From an uncultured Thermoplasmata archaeon (GTDB lineage Archaea; Thermoplasmatota; Thermoplasmata; Methanomassiliicoccales; Methanomethylophilaceae), in the NCBI GenBank assembly GCA_946545675.1, contig CAMNNR010000046.1:1-8822 (forward strand): a stretch of DNA of 8,822 nucleotides, read 5' to 3'. The translations under genes were made by a program, and so were the position numbers. Below, one piece after another: positions 1-7,900 of the stretch. The notes under the pieces are model-generated. The model was given only the letters and a program-made list of their open reading frames with translations, ran no database searches and had not been told where the DNA came from. Position 1 is the stretch's first letter; the number at the start of each line of letters is the position of its first letter.

Positions 1-885
1 CAGCCCGTCTTCATCCACGGATTCCCCTTCGCGAACATCGCCCACGGAAACAACTCGATCATCGCTACCAAAGCAGCCGTCAAACTCGGAGACTACGCAG
101 TCACCGAGGGAGGTTTCGCCGCCGATCTGGGAGCTGAGAAGTTCATGGATATCGTCTGCAGGCAGTCCGACATCAGGCCCGACTGCGTGGTCATCGTCGC
201 TACCGTCAGGGCACTCATGCACCACGGAGGAGCAGACGTCAAGGATCCCTCCACCCTCACCACCGAGGCACTCGAGCGCGGATTCGCCAACCTCGACAAA
301 CACATCGAGAACATGAAATCCTACGGTGCACCCGTCATTGTCTCCATCAACCACTTCGCCTTCGACGATCCCGCACACATGGACATGATCCGCAAACACT
401 GCGAGAAGCTCGGTGTCGAAGTCGCACAGAACGACGGATTCCTCGAGGGAGGAAAGGGAGCCGTGGAGCTCGCCGAGAAGGTCGTCAAGATCGTCGACAG
501 CACCAAGACCGACTTCAAGTTCTGCTACCCCGACGACGCCCCCGTCAAGGAGAAGATCAAGGCAGTCGCCACCAAGATCTACGGTGCCGACGATGTCGTC
601 TACTCCGCCGCCGCCGAGCAGTCCCTCAAGACCCTTGAGGAGCAGGGTTACGGCAAACTGCCCATCTGCATCGCGAAGACCCAGTACTCCATCTCCGACA
701 AGGCCGAACTCAGGGCCGCACCCAAGGGATGGAAGCTCGAGGTCAGGGAGGTCAACCTCTCCGCAGGAGCAGGATTCATCATCCCCGTCTGCGGTTCCAT
801 CATGCTGATGCCCGGACTCGGAAAGGTCCCTGCCGCCATGAACATCGACCTCACCGATGACGGAAAGATCATCGGTCTGCACTGA
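1..885 (+). CDS. fhs: Formate--tetrahydrofolate ligase, C-terminal part (5' end outside window)
   Basis: This enzyme joins formate to tetrahydrofolate using ATP and gives 10-formyl-THF, a cytoplasmic one-carbon donor for purine and related synthesis. The reading frame is open from base 1, before the first ATG at 145, so the gene enters from the left. The visible 294 residues carry the family blocks in order: HGFPFANIAHGNNS near the left edge, TEGGFAADLGAEKF, VATVRALMHHGG, PVIVSINHF, ICIAKTQYS, and the C-terminal LSAGAGFIIPVCGSIMLMPGLGKVPAAMNID. The family is usually about 555-560 residues, so roughly 260 residues, including the nucleotide-binding region, lie outside. A hairpin terminator follows the stop directly. 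Codon use is strongly biased to C at third positions, as in a highly expressed gene. The family call is firm. Whether this lineage uses THF rather than a methanopterin for this step is inferred from the gene's presence. Confidence 0.96.
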   Translation, partial: QPVFIHGFPFANIAHGNNSIIATKAAVKLGDYAVTEGGFAADLGAEKFMDIVCRQSDIRPDCVVIVATVRALMHHGGADVKDPSTLTTEALERGFANLDKHIENMKSYGAPVIVSINHFAFDDPAHMDMIRKHCEKLGVEVAQNDGFLEGGKGAVELAEKVVKIVDSTKTDFKFCYPDDAPVKEKIKAVATKIYGADDVVYSAAAEQSLKTLEEQGYGKLPICIAKTQYSISDKAELRAAPKGWKLEVREVNLSAGAGFIIPVCGSIMLMPGLGKVPAAMNIDLTDDGKIIGLH

Positions 886-893
886 AACTAATT

Positions 894-923
894 CCGGAGG
901 GCTTGGCCCTCCGGTTCGTTTTT
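894..923 (+). terminator. Hairpin and T-run terminator after fhs
   Basis: A 9-bp perfect inverted repeat, CCGGAGGGC (894-902) and GCCCTCCGG (906-914), encloses a TTG loop. A run of five T (919-923) follows within five bases. It starts nine bases after the fhs stop codon, so it most likely ends that transcript. Archaeal termination depends mainly on the T-run, but the hairpin should help. Confidence 0.88.
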
Positions 924-1125
924 CCTTTGCTTCGGGCTGTTCGCTTCTTGCGATATTACTTTGGGACATCCCGCCGCCAAGATCACTGCAGGGAAAGATA
1001 CTCCGTGCCGCCTTTGTACAATAAAATCGGACCGGATGGCTGTATGCAGGACTGAGAACGAAACATGGCCGGCCCTCTGAACATCTGGTTACTCAATCCT
1101 TTTTTTTGATTTGTTGTGAACAAAA
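924..1125. other. Intergenic spacer without a recognisable gene
   Basis: No ORF with coding character is seen; the longest ATG-started frame considered (1036-1080) is 14 codons and lacks a ribosome site. No tRNA or rRNA signature was found by eye. A run of eight T at 1100-1107 on the + strand could act as an additional archaeal T-run terminator for read-through from the left, or simply be part of the AT-rich promoter area. A GGCCGGCC palindrome at 1067-1074 has no evident role. Confidence 0.5.
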
Positions 1126-1140
1126 ACCAAAATTATATAA
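1126..1140 (+). promoter_or_regulatory. Archaeal promoter: BRE-like purines and TATA box
   Basis: The stretch AATTATATAA at 1131-1140 is the clearest TATA-like element in the window and is preceded by A-rich ACCAAA, which fits a BRE. Archaeal transcription usually starts about 25 bases downstream of the box centre, here near 1160-1163. That predicts a leader of about 10-13 bases before ATG 1173. It also places the alternative GTG at 1116 upstream of the transcript, arguing against that start. No comparable element is seen before the permease genes, so this promoter may drive the whole unit to the right edge. Confidence 0.7.
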
Positions 1141-1172
1141 CGATTGGAGGTATCGTCCATATAGGCGAAATA

Positions 1173-1790
1173 ATGGATGCCAAGATAATCGCAATCATCG
1201 CAGTGGCAGCGGTCGCCGTCGCAGGAGGCGCGGCAGCTGCAGTAATGATGGGAAGCGGCGGAGGTAACGGCGGGGATTCCCCCAAGGATGCTTCGCAGAT
1301 TGCATCATCATTCTCTAAGGACTACACAGGTTTCTTCGGAACCGATTTCTATCTCGCGGAAGGTGCAACGGCTTCATCCGCCAAAGCGTACTATCCCAAC
1401 GGATCGACCAGCGGATACGGCTCGGATAGCAACTACATCACGTTCAAAGCCTTTGACAAGACCTCCGAGGCCAAGGAGGAGTTCGACACGAACAAGGCGG
1501 ATTACCAGGCCCAGATCGGCAAGACCGTCATGGGTTCTACCATCAAGGGCACTACCGAGAAATCGGGTCTCGACGATGCCATCGGATACTACAACAACTT
1601 CAATATGGGCACCCAGTCCGCTTACATCTACTACACCGGATACAAGGCGAACCTGTTTTTCGAGGGATACATCTACCTCAAGAACGTCAGCATCGACGAT
1701 GATACCGAGATCGCCAAGCTGGCCAAGGCCATCAACGACGCCATAGCCAACCCTATTCCTACCGAACAGGCGAAGAAATATGTCTCTTGA
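1173..1790 (+). CDS. Membrane-anchored extracytoplasmic protein of unknown function, 205 aa
   Basis: I do not recognise the family. Residues 4-27 are a strongly hydrophobic Ala/Val/Ile helix, followed by a Gly/Ser-rich linker (27-35), which is typical of a single-pass N-terminal anchor with the rest outside the cell. The outer part (about 40-205) is rich in Tyr, Asp, Ser and Thr, has no cysteine, and looks like a small mixed alpha/beta domain: an aromatic beta-rich middle (about 136-172) and a C-terminal helix (about 177-192). ATG 1173 is chosen over GTG 1116 because the TATA box lies at 1131-1140 and the GTG start would place 19 poorly hydrophobic residues before the anchor. The protein is the first gene of the apparent importer and chelatase unit. 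Its N-terminus (MDAKIIAIIAV) closely resembles that of the protein at 8510 (MDSKILAIVAV). A role as a surface accessory or ligand-capture protein is inference from position only. Confidence 0.8.
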   Translation: MDAKIIAIIAVAAVAVAGGAAAAVMMGSGGGNGGDSPKDASQIASSFSKDYTGFFGTDFYLAEGATASSAKAYYPNGSTSGYGSDSNYITFKAFDKTSEAKEEFDTNKADYQAQIGKTVMGSTIKGTTEKSGLDDAIGYYNNFNMGTQSAYIYYTGYKANLFFEGYIYLKNVSIDDDTEIAKLAKAINDAIANPIPTEQAKKYVS

Positions 1791-1920
1791 ACCTCCGGCC
1801 ATCTCTTCAGACATGGGGGTGGCATTCGGTTCTAATGATTTCGCCGACAATGCGAGGATTGTGGTCGCCGAGTCCGCAGTGAACTTCGCAACTGCAGTCA
1901 TCAAGGCATTGACCGCTTAA
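1780..1920 (+). CDS. Possible small ORF or gene remnant, 46 aa
   Basis: This frame begins with an ATG overlapping the last 11 bases of the preceding gene and runs to TAA 1918-1920. The product ends in an amphipathic Ala/Val-rich stretch, ARIVVAESAVNFATAVIKA, which looks protein-like rather than random. Third-position GC is intermediate, lower than in the neighbouring genes. No convincing ribosome site precedes ATG 1780 or the internal ATG at 1813. It could be a translationally coupled small protein, a +1-frame extension of the 205-residue protein, or the tail of a decayed gene. I do not recognise a family. Confidence 0.3.
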   Translation: MSLEPPAISSDMGVAFGSNDFADNARIVVAESAVNFATAVIKALTA

Positions 1921-1927
1921 ACCCGCC

Positions 1928-1931
1928 GGAG
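1928..1931 (+). promoter_or_regulatory. Ribosome binding site supporting the GTG start at 1940
   Basis: GGAG lies eight bases before GTG 1940, an ideal distance. The next in-frame GTG (1949) is farther away and less well placed, so this site decides the start of the first permease. Confidence 0.65.
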
Positions 1932-1939
1932 AAGCCAAG

Positions 1940-3028
1940 GTGAATGCAGTGGAATCCGAATCCGGAAACATCACCGAAGCCATCTCCAATTACCGTGCCC
2001 AGATCCTGCTGAAGATCCTCGTGATTACGGCAGGACTGGCAATCCTTCTTTTCTCTATCGTCGCAGGTGTCACCATCGGGACCCACGAGATATCCCTGGG
2101 CTCGGCATTCACATTGATTTGGGACCATATCGCCGGCGTCAGCTACGAACCGGGTTCCCCGGAATGGTGGGACAGCTATGTGGTCTGGGAGGAGAGGCTT
2201 CCGCGCATATTCGCCGCGCTCTTCGCCGGGATGGCTTTGGCTGTCGCCGGAGTCGCGATGCAGTCCATTCTCCGCAATCCCCTTGCCGACCCCTACACCA
2301 CCGGGATATCGTCCGGGGCCATGGTGGGGATATCCGCGGCCATCGTCCTTGGGATCACGGTCCCCTTGTTCACCGACGAACTGGGTCTGATGGCCAACGC
2401 GTTCATCACGGGGATAATTCCCGCGCTGGTCATCGTCGGGATTACGAGGATGAAGAACAGTTCCTCCGCCACCATAATCCTGGCGGGTCTGGCCATGTCA
2501 TTCATGTTCGGCGCCATAACTCAGATGATCATGATGGGTGCCGAGGCGGAGAAGTCCCAGGAGACCTACAAGTGGATGGTGGGGACCCTCAACTACGTGG
2601 TATCGGACAAGATCCCTCTGATGGCGGTCATCACCCTGGCCGGTTCCGTGTTCTTCCTGTTCGCTTCGAAACAGCTCAACCTGATCTCCCTCGGGGATAC
2701 CGATGCCAAGAGCCTCGGTCTTAACACGGATACATTCCGCAACGTCTGTCTGATTGTCATGTCGCTGATGATCGCCGAGCAGGTGTCCGTCACAGGCGTG
2801 CTGGGATTCGTGGGACTCGTGGTGCCGCATATGCTGAGGATGGCCGTGGGCCCGGATGTGAGATATCTCATCCCGGCTTCCATGGTGTTCGGCGGGGCCT
2901 TTGTCATTTTGGCCGATATCCTGGCTAGGACGGTCTTGGATGGCATCTCCGTGGGAGTCGTCGTGTCCGCCATAGGGGGACCCCTGTTCCTGGTCTTCAT
3001 TATACGCAACAGGAGGGAGATCTGGTGA
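1940..3028 (+). CDS. FecCD/BtuC-family ABC importer permease, first subunit
   Basis: This 362-residue membrane protein is a permease of the iron-siderophore, haem and cobalamin importer family and would form half of the translocation channel. Diagnostic blocks are RLPRIFAALFAGMALAVAGVAMQ (86-108), NPLADPYTTGISSGA (113-127) and GFVGLVVPHMLR (289-300), ending in SAIGGPLFLVFIIRNRR. Hydrophobic segments through residues 23-45, 88-110, 122-148, 150-168, 177-200, 225-243, 268-292, 305-330 and 334-356 fit the roughly ten-helix fold. Length is normal, with about 20 hydrophilic residues at the N-terminus. It starts with GTG and overlaps the next permease by four bases (GTGA). With two different permeases encoded, a heterodimer as in FepD/FepG is expected rather than a BtuC-type homodimer. 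Substrate (Fe chelate, haem, cobamide or other tetrapyrrole) cannot be read from the permease sequence. Confidence 0.95.
   Translation: MNAVESESGNITEAISNYRAQILLKILVITAGLAILLFSIVAGVTIGTHEISLGSAFTLIWDHIAGVSYEPGSPEWWDSYVVWEERLPRIFAALFAGMALAVAGVAMQSILRNPLADPYTTGISSGAMVGISAAIVLGITVPLFTDELGLMANAFITGIIPALVIVGITRMKNSSSATIILAGLAMSFMFGAITQMIMMGAEAEKSQETYKWMVGTLNYVVSDKIPLMAVITLAGSVFFLFASKQLNLISLGDTDAKSLGLNTDTFRNVCLIVMSLMIAEQVSVTGVLGFVGLVVPHMLRMAVGPDVRYLIPASMVFGGAFVILADILARTVLDGISVGVVVSAIGGPLFLVFIIRNRREIW
3011..3016 (+). promoter_or_regulatory. Ribosome binding site for the second permease
   Basis: AGGAGG lies inside the end of the first permease gene, eight bases before GTG 3025. It is a full match to the usual anti-Shine-Dalgarno complement and supports a GTG start overlapping the previous stop. 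Confidence 0.8.
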
Positions 3029-4116
3029 GCCGTTTCTCCGGACTCTACGACAACTCGAGGGAGGTCCGCAACTACGAGCTGGGTCTTTCGAGGAAGGTGC
3101 TCTTCGTTGTTGCCTGCATCATCATGGCCGTAATCGCCCTCGGCCTGGAGATCTGCCTGGGGAAGGCCGGGATAGGCTTCGTCGAGGCATACAGCATAAT
3201 CTGGGACCACATCACCGGCAACATCCCCACCGATCCCGCAGGCATACAGAAGGATGAGATCGTCTGGAACCTCCGCATCCCGCGTGCGCTGGGGGCATTC
3301 TGCATAGGTATGACCCTGGCGGTCTGCGGAGCCGCCATGCAGAGCATCATGAAGAACCCTCTGGCCGACCCTTACACTACGGGCATCTCGTCCGGAGCCG
3401 GATTCGGGGCCATACTGGCCATAGCGCTTGGATTCTGTATCGTGCCCGGTGTCGTCGGTTACAACGCCATAGTCATCAACGCCTTCGTGTTCTCGCTCAT
3501 ACCGACCGCCTCGATCATACTGATCTCGAGGCTGAAGAATGCCAATCCCACCACCATGATCCTGACGGGATTGGGTGTGATGTACGCGTTCAGTTCCATG
3601 ACCTCCCTGCTGATGTTGGTAGCGGACCCGCAGGACCACAAGACCGCCTACGTATGGAACATCGGCACCGTGGGTGCGATCACTTGGGACAATCTCATAT
3701 TCGTCATAGTCGCGGCAGTCATCGCCGTCGGATTCATGCAGTACATGGCCAAGATCATCAACATCCTGGCGATGAGCGATTCCAACGCCAGGGCATTGGG
3801 TGTCGACGCCAACAGGATGAGGATCTACATCCTTATAGTCACGGCCGTCACGGTGGCGATGGCCGTCAGTTTCACGGGCAGCATAGGTTTCATCGGACTC
3901 CTAGCGCCCCACATGGTCAGGATTTTCATAGGTTCCGACAACCGTTACCTGATACCCGCATCCGCCGCCTTCGGAGGGATGTTGCTCCTTTACTCGGACT
4001 GCGTGGCGAAATCCATCGGAGTCACCGGGGTCCCTGTAGGGGTCATTACCGCGGCCATAGGAGGGCCGCTGTTCCTTTACGTTCTTTTCAAGCACCGCAA
4101 GAAGATTTGGAGTTGA
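3025..4116 (+). CDS. FecCD/BtuC-family ABC importer permease, second subunit
   Basis: This 363-residue protein is the second channel half. It has the same blocks as its neighbour: RIPRALGAFCIGMTLAVCGAAMQ (84-106), NPLADPYTTGISSGA (111-125), GFIGLLAPHMVRIFIGSDNRYLIP (288-311) and AAIGGPLFLYVLFKHRKK at the end. The 15-residue NPLADPYTTGISSGA block is identical in both permeases although the DNA differs at synonymous positions, and the remaining sequence is clearly divergent, so the pair is an old duplication kept as two distinct subunits. The GTG start overlaps the previous stop by four bases and has a strong AGGAGG site, pointing to coupled translation and balanced subunit amounts. The ATPase gene follows after a 4-base gap. 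Confidence 0.95.
   Translation: MSRFSGLYDNSREVRNYELGLSRKVLFVVACIIMAVIALGLEICLGKAGIGFVEAYSIIWDHITGNIPTDPAGIQKDEIVWNLRIPRALGAFCIGMTLAVCGAAMQSIMKNPLADPYTTGISSGAGFGAILAIALGFCIVPGVVGYNAIVINAFVFSLIPTASIILISRLKNANPTTMILTGLGVMYAFSSMTSLLMLVADPQDHKTAYVWNIGTVGAITWDNLIFVIVAAVIAVGFMQYMAKIINILAMSDSNARALGVDANRMRIYILIVTAVTVAMAVSFTGSIGFIGLLAPHMVRIFIGSDNRYLIPASAAFGGMLLLYSDCVAKSIGVTGVPVGVITAAIGGPLFLYVLFKHRKKIWS
4109..4112 (+). promoter_or_regulatory. Ribosome binding site for the ATPase gene
   Basis: GGAG lies across the last codons of the second permease gene, eight bases before ATG 4121, and fixes the ATPase start. Confidence 0.65.
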
Positions 4117-4120
4117 GTAG

Positions 4121-4942
4121 ATGAGGATTAAGATCGAGGATTTGGAATTCAACTATTCCAGCACTCCCGTGCTGCACGACGTGGTGCTAGATTTGGACGG
4201 TGCGCAGTTCATATCGGTTATAGGGCCGAACGGGGTGGGGAAATCCACGTTGATACATTGCATGAACAAGGTCCTGAAACCGACCCACGGGACCGTCCTC
4301 GTCAACGACACCGACCTTTCGGAGATGAAGCTCAAGGATGTGGCGAAGATCGTCGGATACGTGCCTTACACCTCATCGGACACGTTCCCCCTGACCGTCG
4401 TCGACACGGTGCTGATGGGAAGGAGCCCCCACACGGGATGGAAGCCGAAGGCGAAGGACTTGGACATCGTCTACAGCATCCTGAAGATGCTTAGCATAGA
4501 CCATCTCGCCGACAGGCCGTTCAACGAGCTTTCCGCGGGACAGCACCAGAAGGTTATGCTGGCCAGGGGACTGGCGCAGGACCCGGAGATACTTCTGCTC
4601 GACGAACCCACTTCCAACCTGGACATCCGCCATCAGCTGGAGGTCACGAGCATCCTCAGGGAACTGTCGCTCCACAGGGACATGCTGGTCATCATGATAA
4701 GCCACGACATCAACATCGCCGCGAAGTTCTCCGACAGGATGATCCTGCTCAAGGAGGGAACCATATACGCAGCCGGGGCCCCCGAGGAGGTGGTCACCGC
4801 AGATAACATCCGCGAGGTCTACGGGGTGGATTGCGAGATAATGGTATCCGATGGTCGTCCCCATGTGATCCTCAAGATGCCCGTGGGGTGGGAGGAACAG
4901 CTGAAGAAGCTGTCGATGCCCCCCAAAGAGGGTACCGTATGA
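4121..4942 (+). CDS. FecE/BtuD-family ABC importer ATP-binding protein
   Basis: This 273-residue cytoplasmic ATPase would power the two permeases. Visible motifs are Walker A GPNGVGKST (35-43), signature LSAGQ (137-141, with Ala in place of the usual Gly), Walker B ILLLDEP (157-163), D-loop SNLD (165-168) and the switch His (H195 in MISHD). The TFPLTVVDTVLMGR segment (88-101) is typical of the siderophore/cobalamin importer branch. The Q-loop position, expected as YVPQ, reads VPY (81-83), so the usual Gln is replaced by Tyr. Length is normal with a C-terminal extension of about 30 residues after the core. The stop overlaps the start of the CobN-like gene (ATGA), which ties transporter and chelatase expression together. 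The family call is firm; the substrate is not determined. Confidence 0.95.
   Translation: MRIKIEDLEFNYSSTPVLHDVVLDLDGAQFISVIGPNGVGKSTLIHCMNKVLKPTHGTVLVNDTDLSEMKLKDVAKIVGYVPYTSSDTFPLTVVDTVLMGRSPHTGWKPKAKDLDIVYSILKMLSIDHLADRPFNELSAGQHQKVMLARGLAQDPEILLLDEPTSNLDIRHQLEVTSILRELSLHRDMLVIMISHDINIAAKFSDRMILLKEGTIYAAGAPEEVVTADNIREVYGVDCEIMVSDGRPHVILKMPVGWEEQLKKLSMPPKEGTV
4928..4932 (+). promoter_or_regulatory. Ribosome binding site choosing the CobN start at 4939
   Basis: GAGGG lies inside the end of the ATPase gene, six bases before ATG 4939. The longer frame from ATG 4831 would add 36 residues that are only an out-of-frame reading of the ATPase C-terminus, and the family normally begins at the RVLFVSVS strand, so 4939 is preferred. 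Confidence 0.65.
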
Positions 4943-7900
4943 CCAGGGTGCTGTTCGTCTCTGTCTCCACTCCCGCCGTGAGGCAGGCCGTGGATTACGC
5001 ACGCAGGGTATCGAAGGACCTTCCCGAGATATCCTTCGCGATATACCATCTGGGCGGAGAGAGCTGCAACGCAAGGGTCGACATCCCCAGACTCAGGGAG
5101 GACATAAGGTCCTCCGACCTTCAGATCATCGACCTGATGGGCGTGGAGGGCCGCTTCATGGGCATCATGGCCTCCGAACTGATGGCCTCCCGGGCCCAGC
5201 GCATTGTGATCGGCAGACCCGGCCCCATCGGCCACAGGCTGGGAGGAGTGGATGCACAGAGGAAGACCTCCGCACCGGAGGATGCAGGGAACATAGACCT
5301 GTTCGCCTCGTACTTCCGCAGATGCGCTCAGGGGGACATCGCGAGCGGACTGAACCTCATCCTGAGGAAGTACTTCCATTACTCGGTCCTCCCGGAGCCT
5401 GTGCCGTTCGTCAGTGACGGCGACATCAGGATCAGGGACCCGGATTCGATGGTGTCTTACGGCGACCTCGATTCATACAGGAAAGAACACCGCTGGGACA
5501 GTGCCAGAGGAACCGTTGCGGTGATCTACAACGCCAACAACTATCCTTCGGACTGCTCCTCGGCACTCTCGGAGGTCGTCCGCTCCGTAAACGAGTTCGC
5601 CAACGTCATCCCCATCGCATCGGACCGTTACGGATACGACGACACCACCGCACTGAGGTCGCTGCTGGGAGTGACGCCCGACGTCATCGTCGGCTTCATG
5701 GGCTTCCGTTTCATCTCGGGACCCATGGGGGGCAGCAGCAGGGCGGCGATGGAATTCATACAGGACATGGATGCCCCGTTCCTCAGACCCTGTCTGCTTA
5801 CCCGTTCCACCAGGGAGGAATGGATGTCGCGCACATCCGGCTTCCAGGTCATGGAGTTCATGATCAACGGCTTCATGCCGGAATTGGACGGGGGCACATG
5901 CATATTCCCCGTAGCGGTTAACGAGGAGACCGAGGAGATACCCGAATGGGGCATCAGGCTGTCGGAGGTAAGGATAATCCCCGACCGCCTTTCCCGTCTC
6001 CTCGGGAAGATCCGCGGTCTGCTGGAGCTGAGATACAAACCCAACGGGGAGAAGAGAATCGCGATAGTCGGCTATAACTATCCCCCGGGGGAGGACAACC
6101 TGTTCGGAGGTTCGTTCCTCGACACCCTAGGTTCCCTTTCATCCATAGTCGATTCCCTCATCGCGGAGGGCTACGACGCGCGGCACATAAGTGCCGAGGA
6201 GCTCAGGGACTCGTTCATCGCGAACGGGCTCCTGAACGATTCCCTCTGGGGATTCGACGAGAACAGGATGATACGTTACAGGGGGTCCGCAAAACACCCC
6301 GCCGCCATGGACGAGAAGTGGGGTCCCGCTCCGGGCGACGTCCTCGCGGATAAGAACGGTTACCTGATCCCGGGAATCGTCGACGGGAACATCTTCATAG
6401 GTATCCAGCCGCCCAGGGCATCGAGGAACGTTGATTCCAAGGCCTATCACGACCCGTACACCCCGCCGCACCACCAGTATCTCGCATTCTACGAGTGGAT
6501 AGATTCCGAATTCGGGGCGGATGCCGTGGTCCACATCGGTACCCACGGGACGCTTGAGTTCCTGCCGGGGAAGGAGAACGCCATGTCCGGCGGGTGCTAT
6601 CCCGACATCGCTTTGGGGGATCTCCCGCATTTCTACCTCTACTACACCGGCAACCCGTCGGAGGCCATGCTCGCCAAACGCCGTTCCCATGCATCGCTGG
6701 TCAGCTATATGCCTCCGCCATTCGTCAGAAGCGGACTCTACGGCGATCTCTCCGAATTGGAATCGCTGATCGCTGAGTACCGCGAGAGCAGGATCGCTGA
6801 CGCCGGCAGGAGCGAGAACGTGCTAGATATCATCCGCGAGAAGGCCGAGGCCATGCGCCTCCCTACCGACATCGACGATCTCGAGCATGAGCTGGAGGAC
6901 ATCAGGGAATCCCTCATCCCCCGCGGGTTCCACATCTTCGGGAAGGGATTCAGCAGGGAGGAGGCCGAGGAATTCGCCATCCAGAGCTCGATGTTCCCCA
7001 GGGGCGGAGACCGTCCGCTGAAGGACATCCTCGAAGACAGGGGGTTGGCGGAGAAGTACGATGCCGAACAGCTCATAAGGGATTACAACGCCGGCAGGAT
7101 GCCGGACGAACTGAGGTCCGATGGGGAGATCGCCGCTTCTCTCGAAGCCGAGAAAAAGGTATTGGAAGGGGCTTCCGATTGCCATGAGATGAGGAACCTC
7201 CTCCAGGCCCTGGACGGGCGTTTCACCATGGTCAAGCTGGGAGGGGACATACACAGGAACCCGGAGATACTGCCGTCAGGCTACAACATCGTCCAGTTCG
7301 ACCCCCGCGCGGTGCCCAGCGAATCCGCCTTCAGGAGAGGTGCGGAGGCGGCGGACAACATCATCCGCATGTACCGGGAGGAGCACGGCGGCGAGTATCC
7401 CAGGTCCGTCGCGGTTGTGATGTGGGGATTGGAGACCTCGCGCACGCAGGGGACCACCTTGGCGCAGATCCTCCATCTTCTCGGATTCAGGATGAAGGGC
7501 AGGGGCATGGACTTCGCGAGCCGTTTCGAACCCATCCCTCCCGAGGAACTCGGAAGACCCAGGATAGACGTTACTGTAACAATCTGCGGATTCTTCCGCG
7601 ACATGTTCTCAAACATAGTGACCGGTCTCAACACCCTCTTCGCCAGACTCGATTCCCTGAACGAGCCCGACGACGTCAGCTACTTCGCCGCACACACACG
7701 CGGGAATTACGCCGTGTTGAAGGAGAAAGGCTATTCCGAAGCGGATGCCAGGGACCTTTCTGTATGCCGCCTGTTCGGGCCCGGGGAGGGACTGTACGGG
7801 ACGGGAGGTATCACCGATGCGGTCAATTCATCCTCCTGGAAGGATGAGGAGGACCTGTCGGACATATTCAGGAGGAACATGGGTCACGCCTATTCCATGA

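Noticed and set aside
413..808. Open frame of 131 codons overlapping fhs on the + strand
   Set aside because: It is very rich in Ser, Arg and Pro with no motif and lies entirely inside the well-supported fhs gene in another frame.
970..1005. Fragments resembling a cobalamin riboswitch core (CCCGCCGCCA, CACTG, GGGAAA) before the transport unit
   Set aside because: The pieces are in the wrong order and spacing, no supporting helices could be drawn, the region lies upstream of the predicted transcription start, and cobalamin riboswitches are not expected in archaea.
1374..1904. Open frame of 176 codons on the - strand opposite the anchored protein
   Set aside because: The + strand gene has an anchor helix, promoter and normal codon bias; the antisense product has no recognisable feature and no ribosome site was evident.
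2593..3639. Long open frame of 348 codons on the - strand opposite both permease genes
   Set aside because: It spans two overlapping, clearly recognised permease genes on the + strand, its product is rich in His, Asp, Gly and Arg without any family motif, and such antisense frames are common opposite G/C-biased third positions.
4831..4938. N-terminal extension of the CobN-like protein from ATG 4831
   Set aside because: The 36 added residues are an out-of-frame reading of the ATPase C-terminus, and ATG 4939 has a ribosome site and matches the family's normal beginning.
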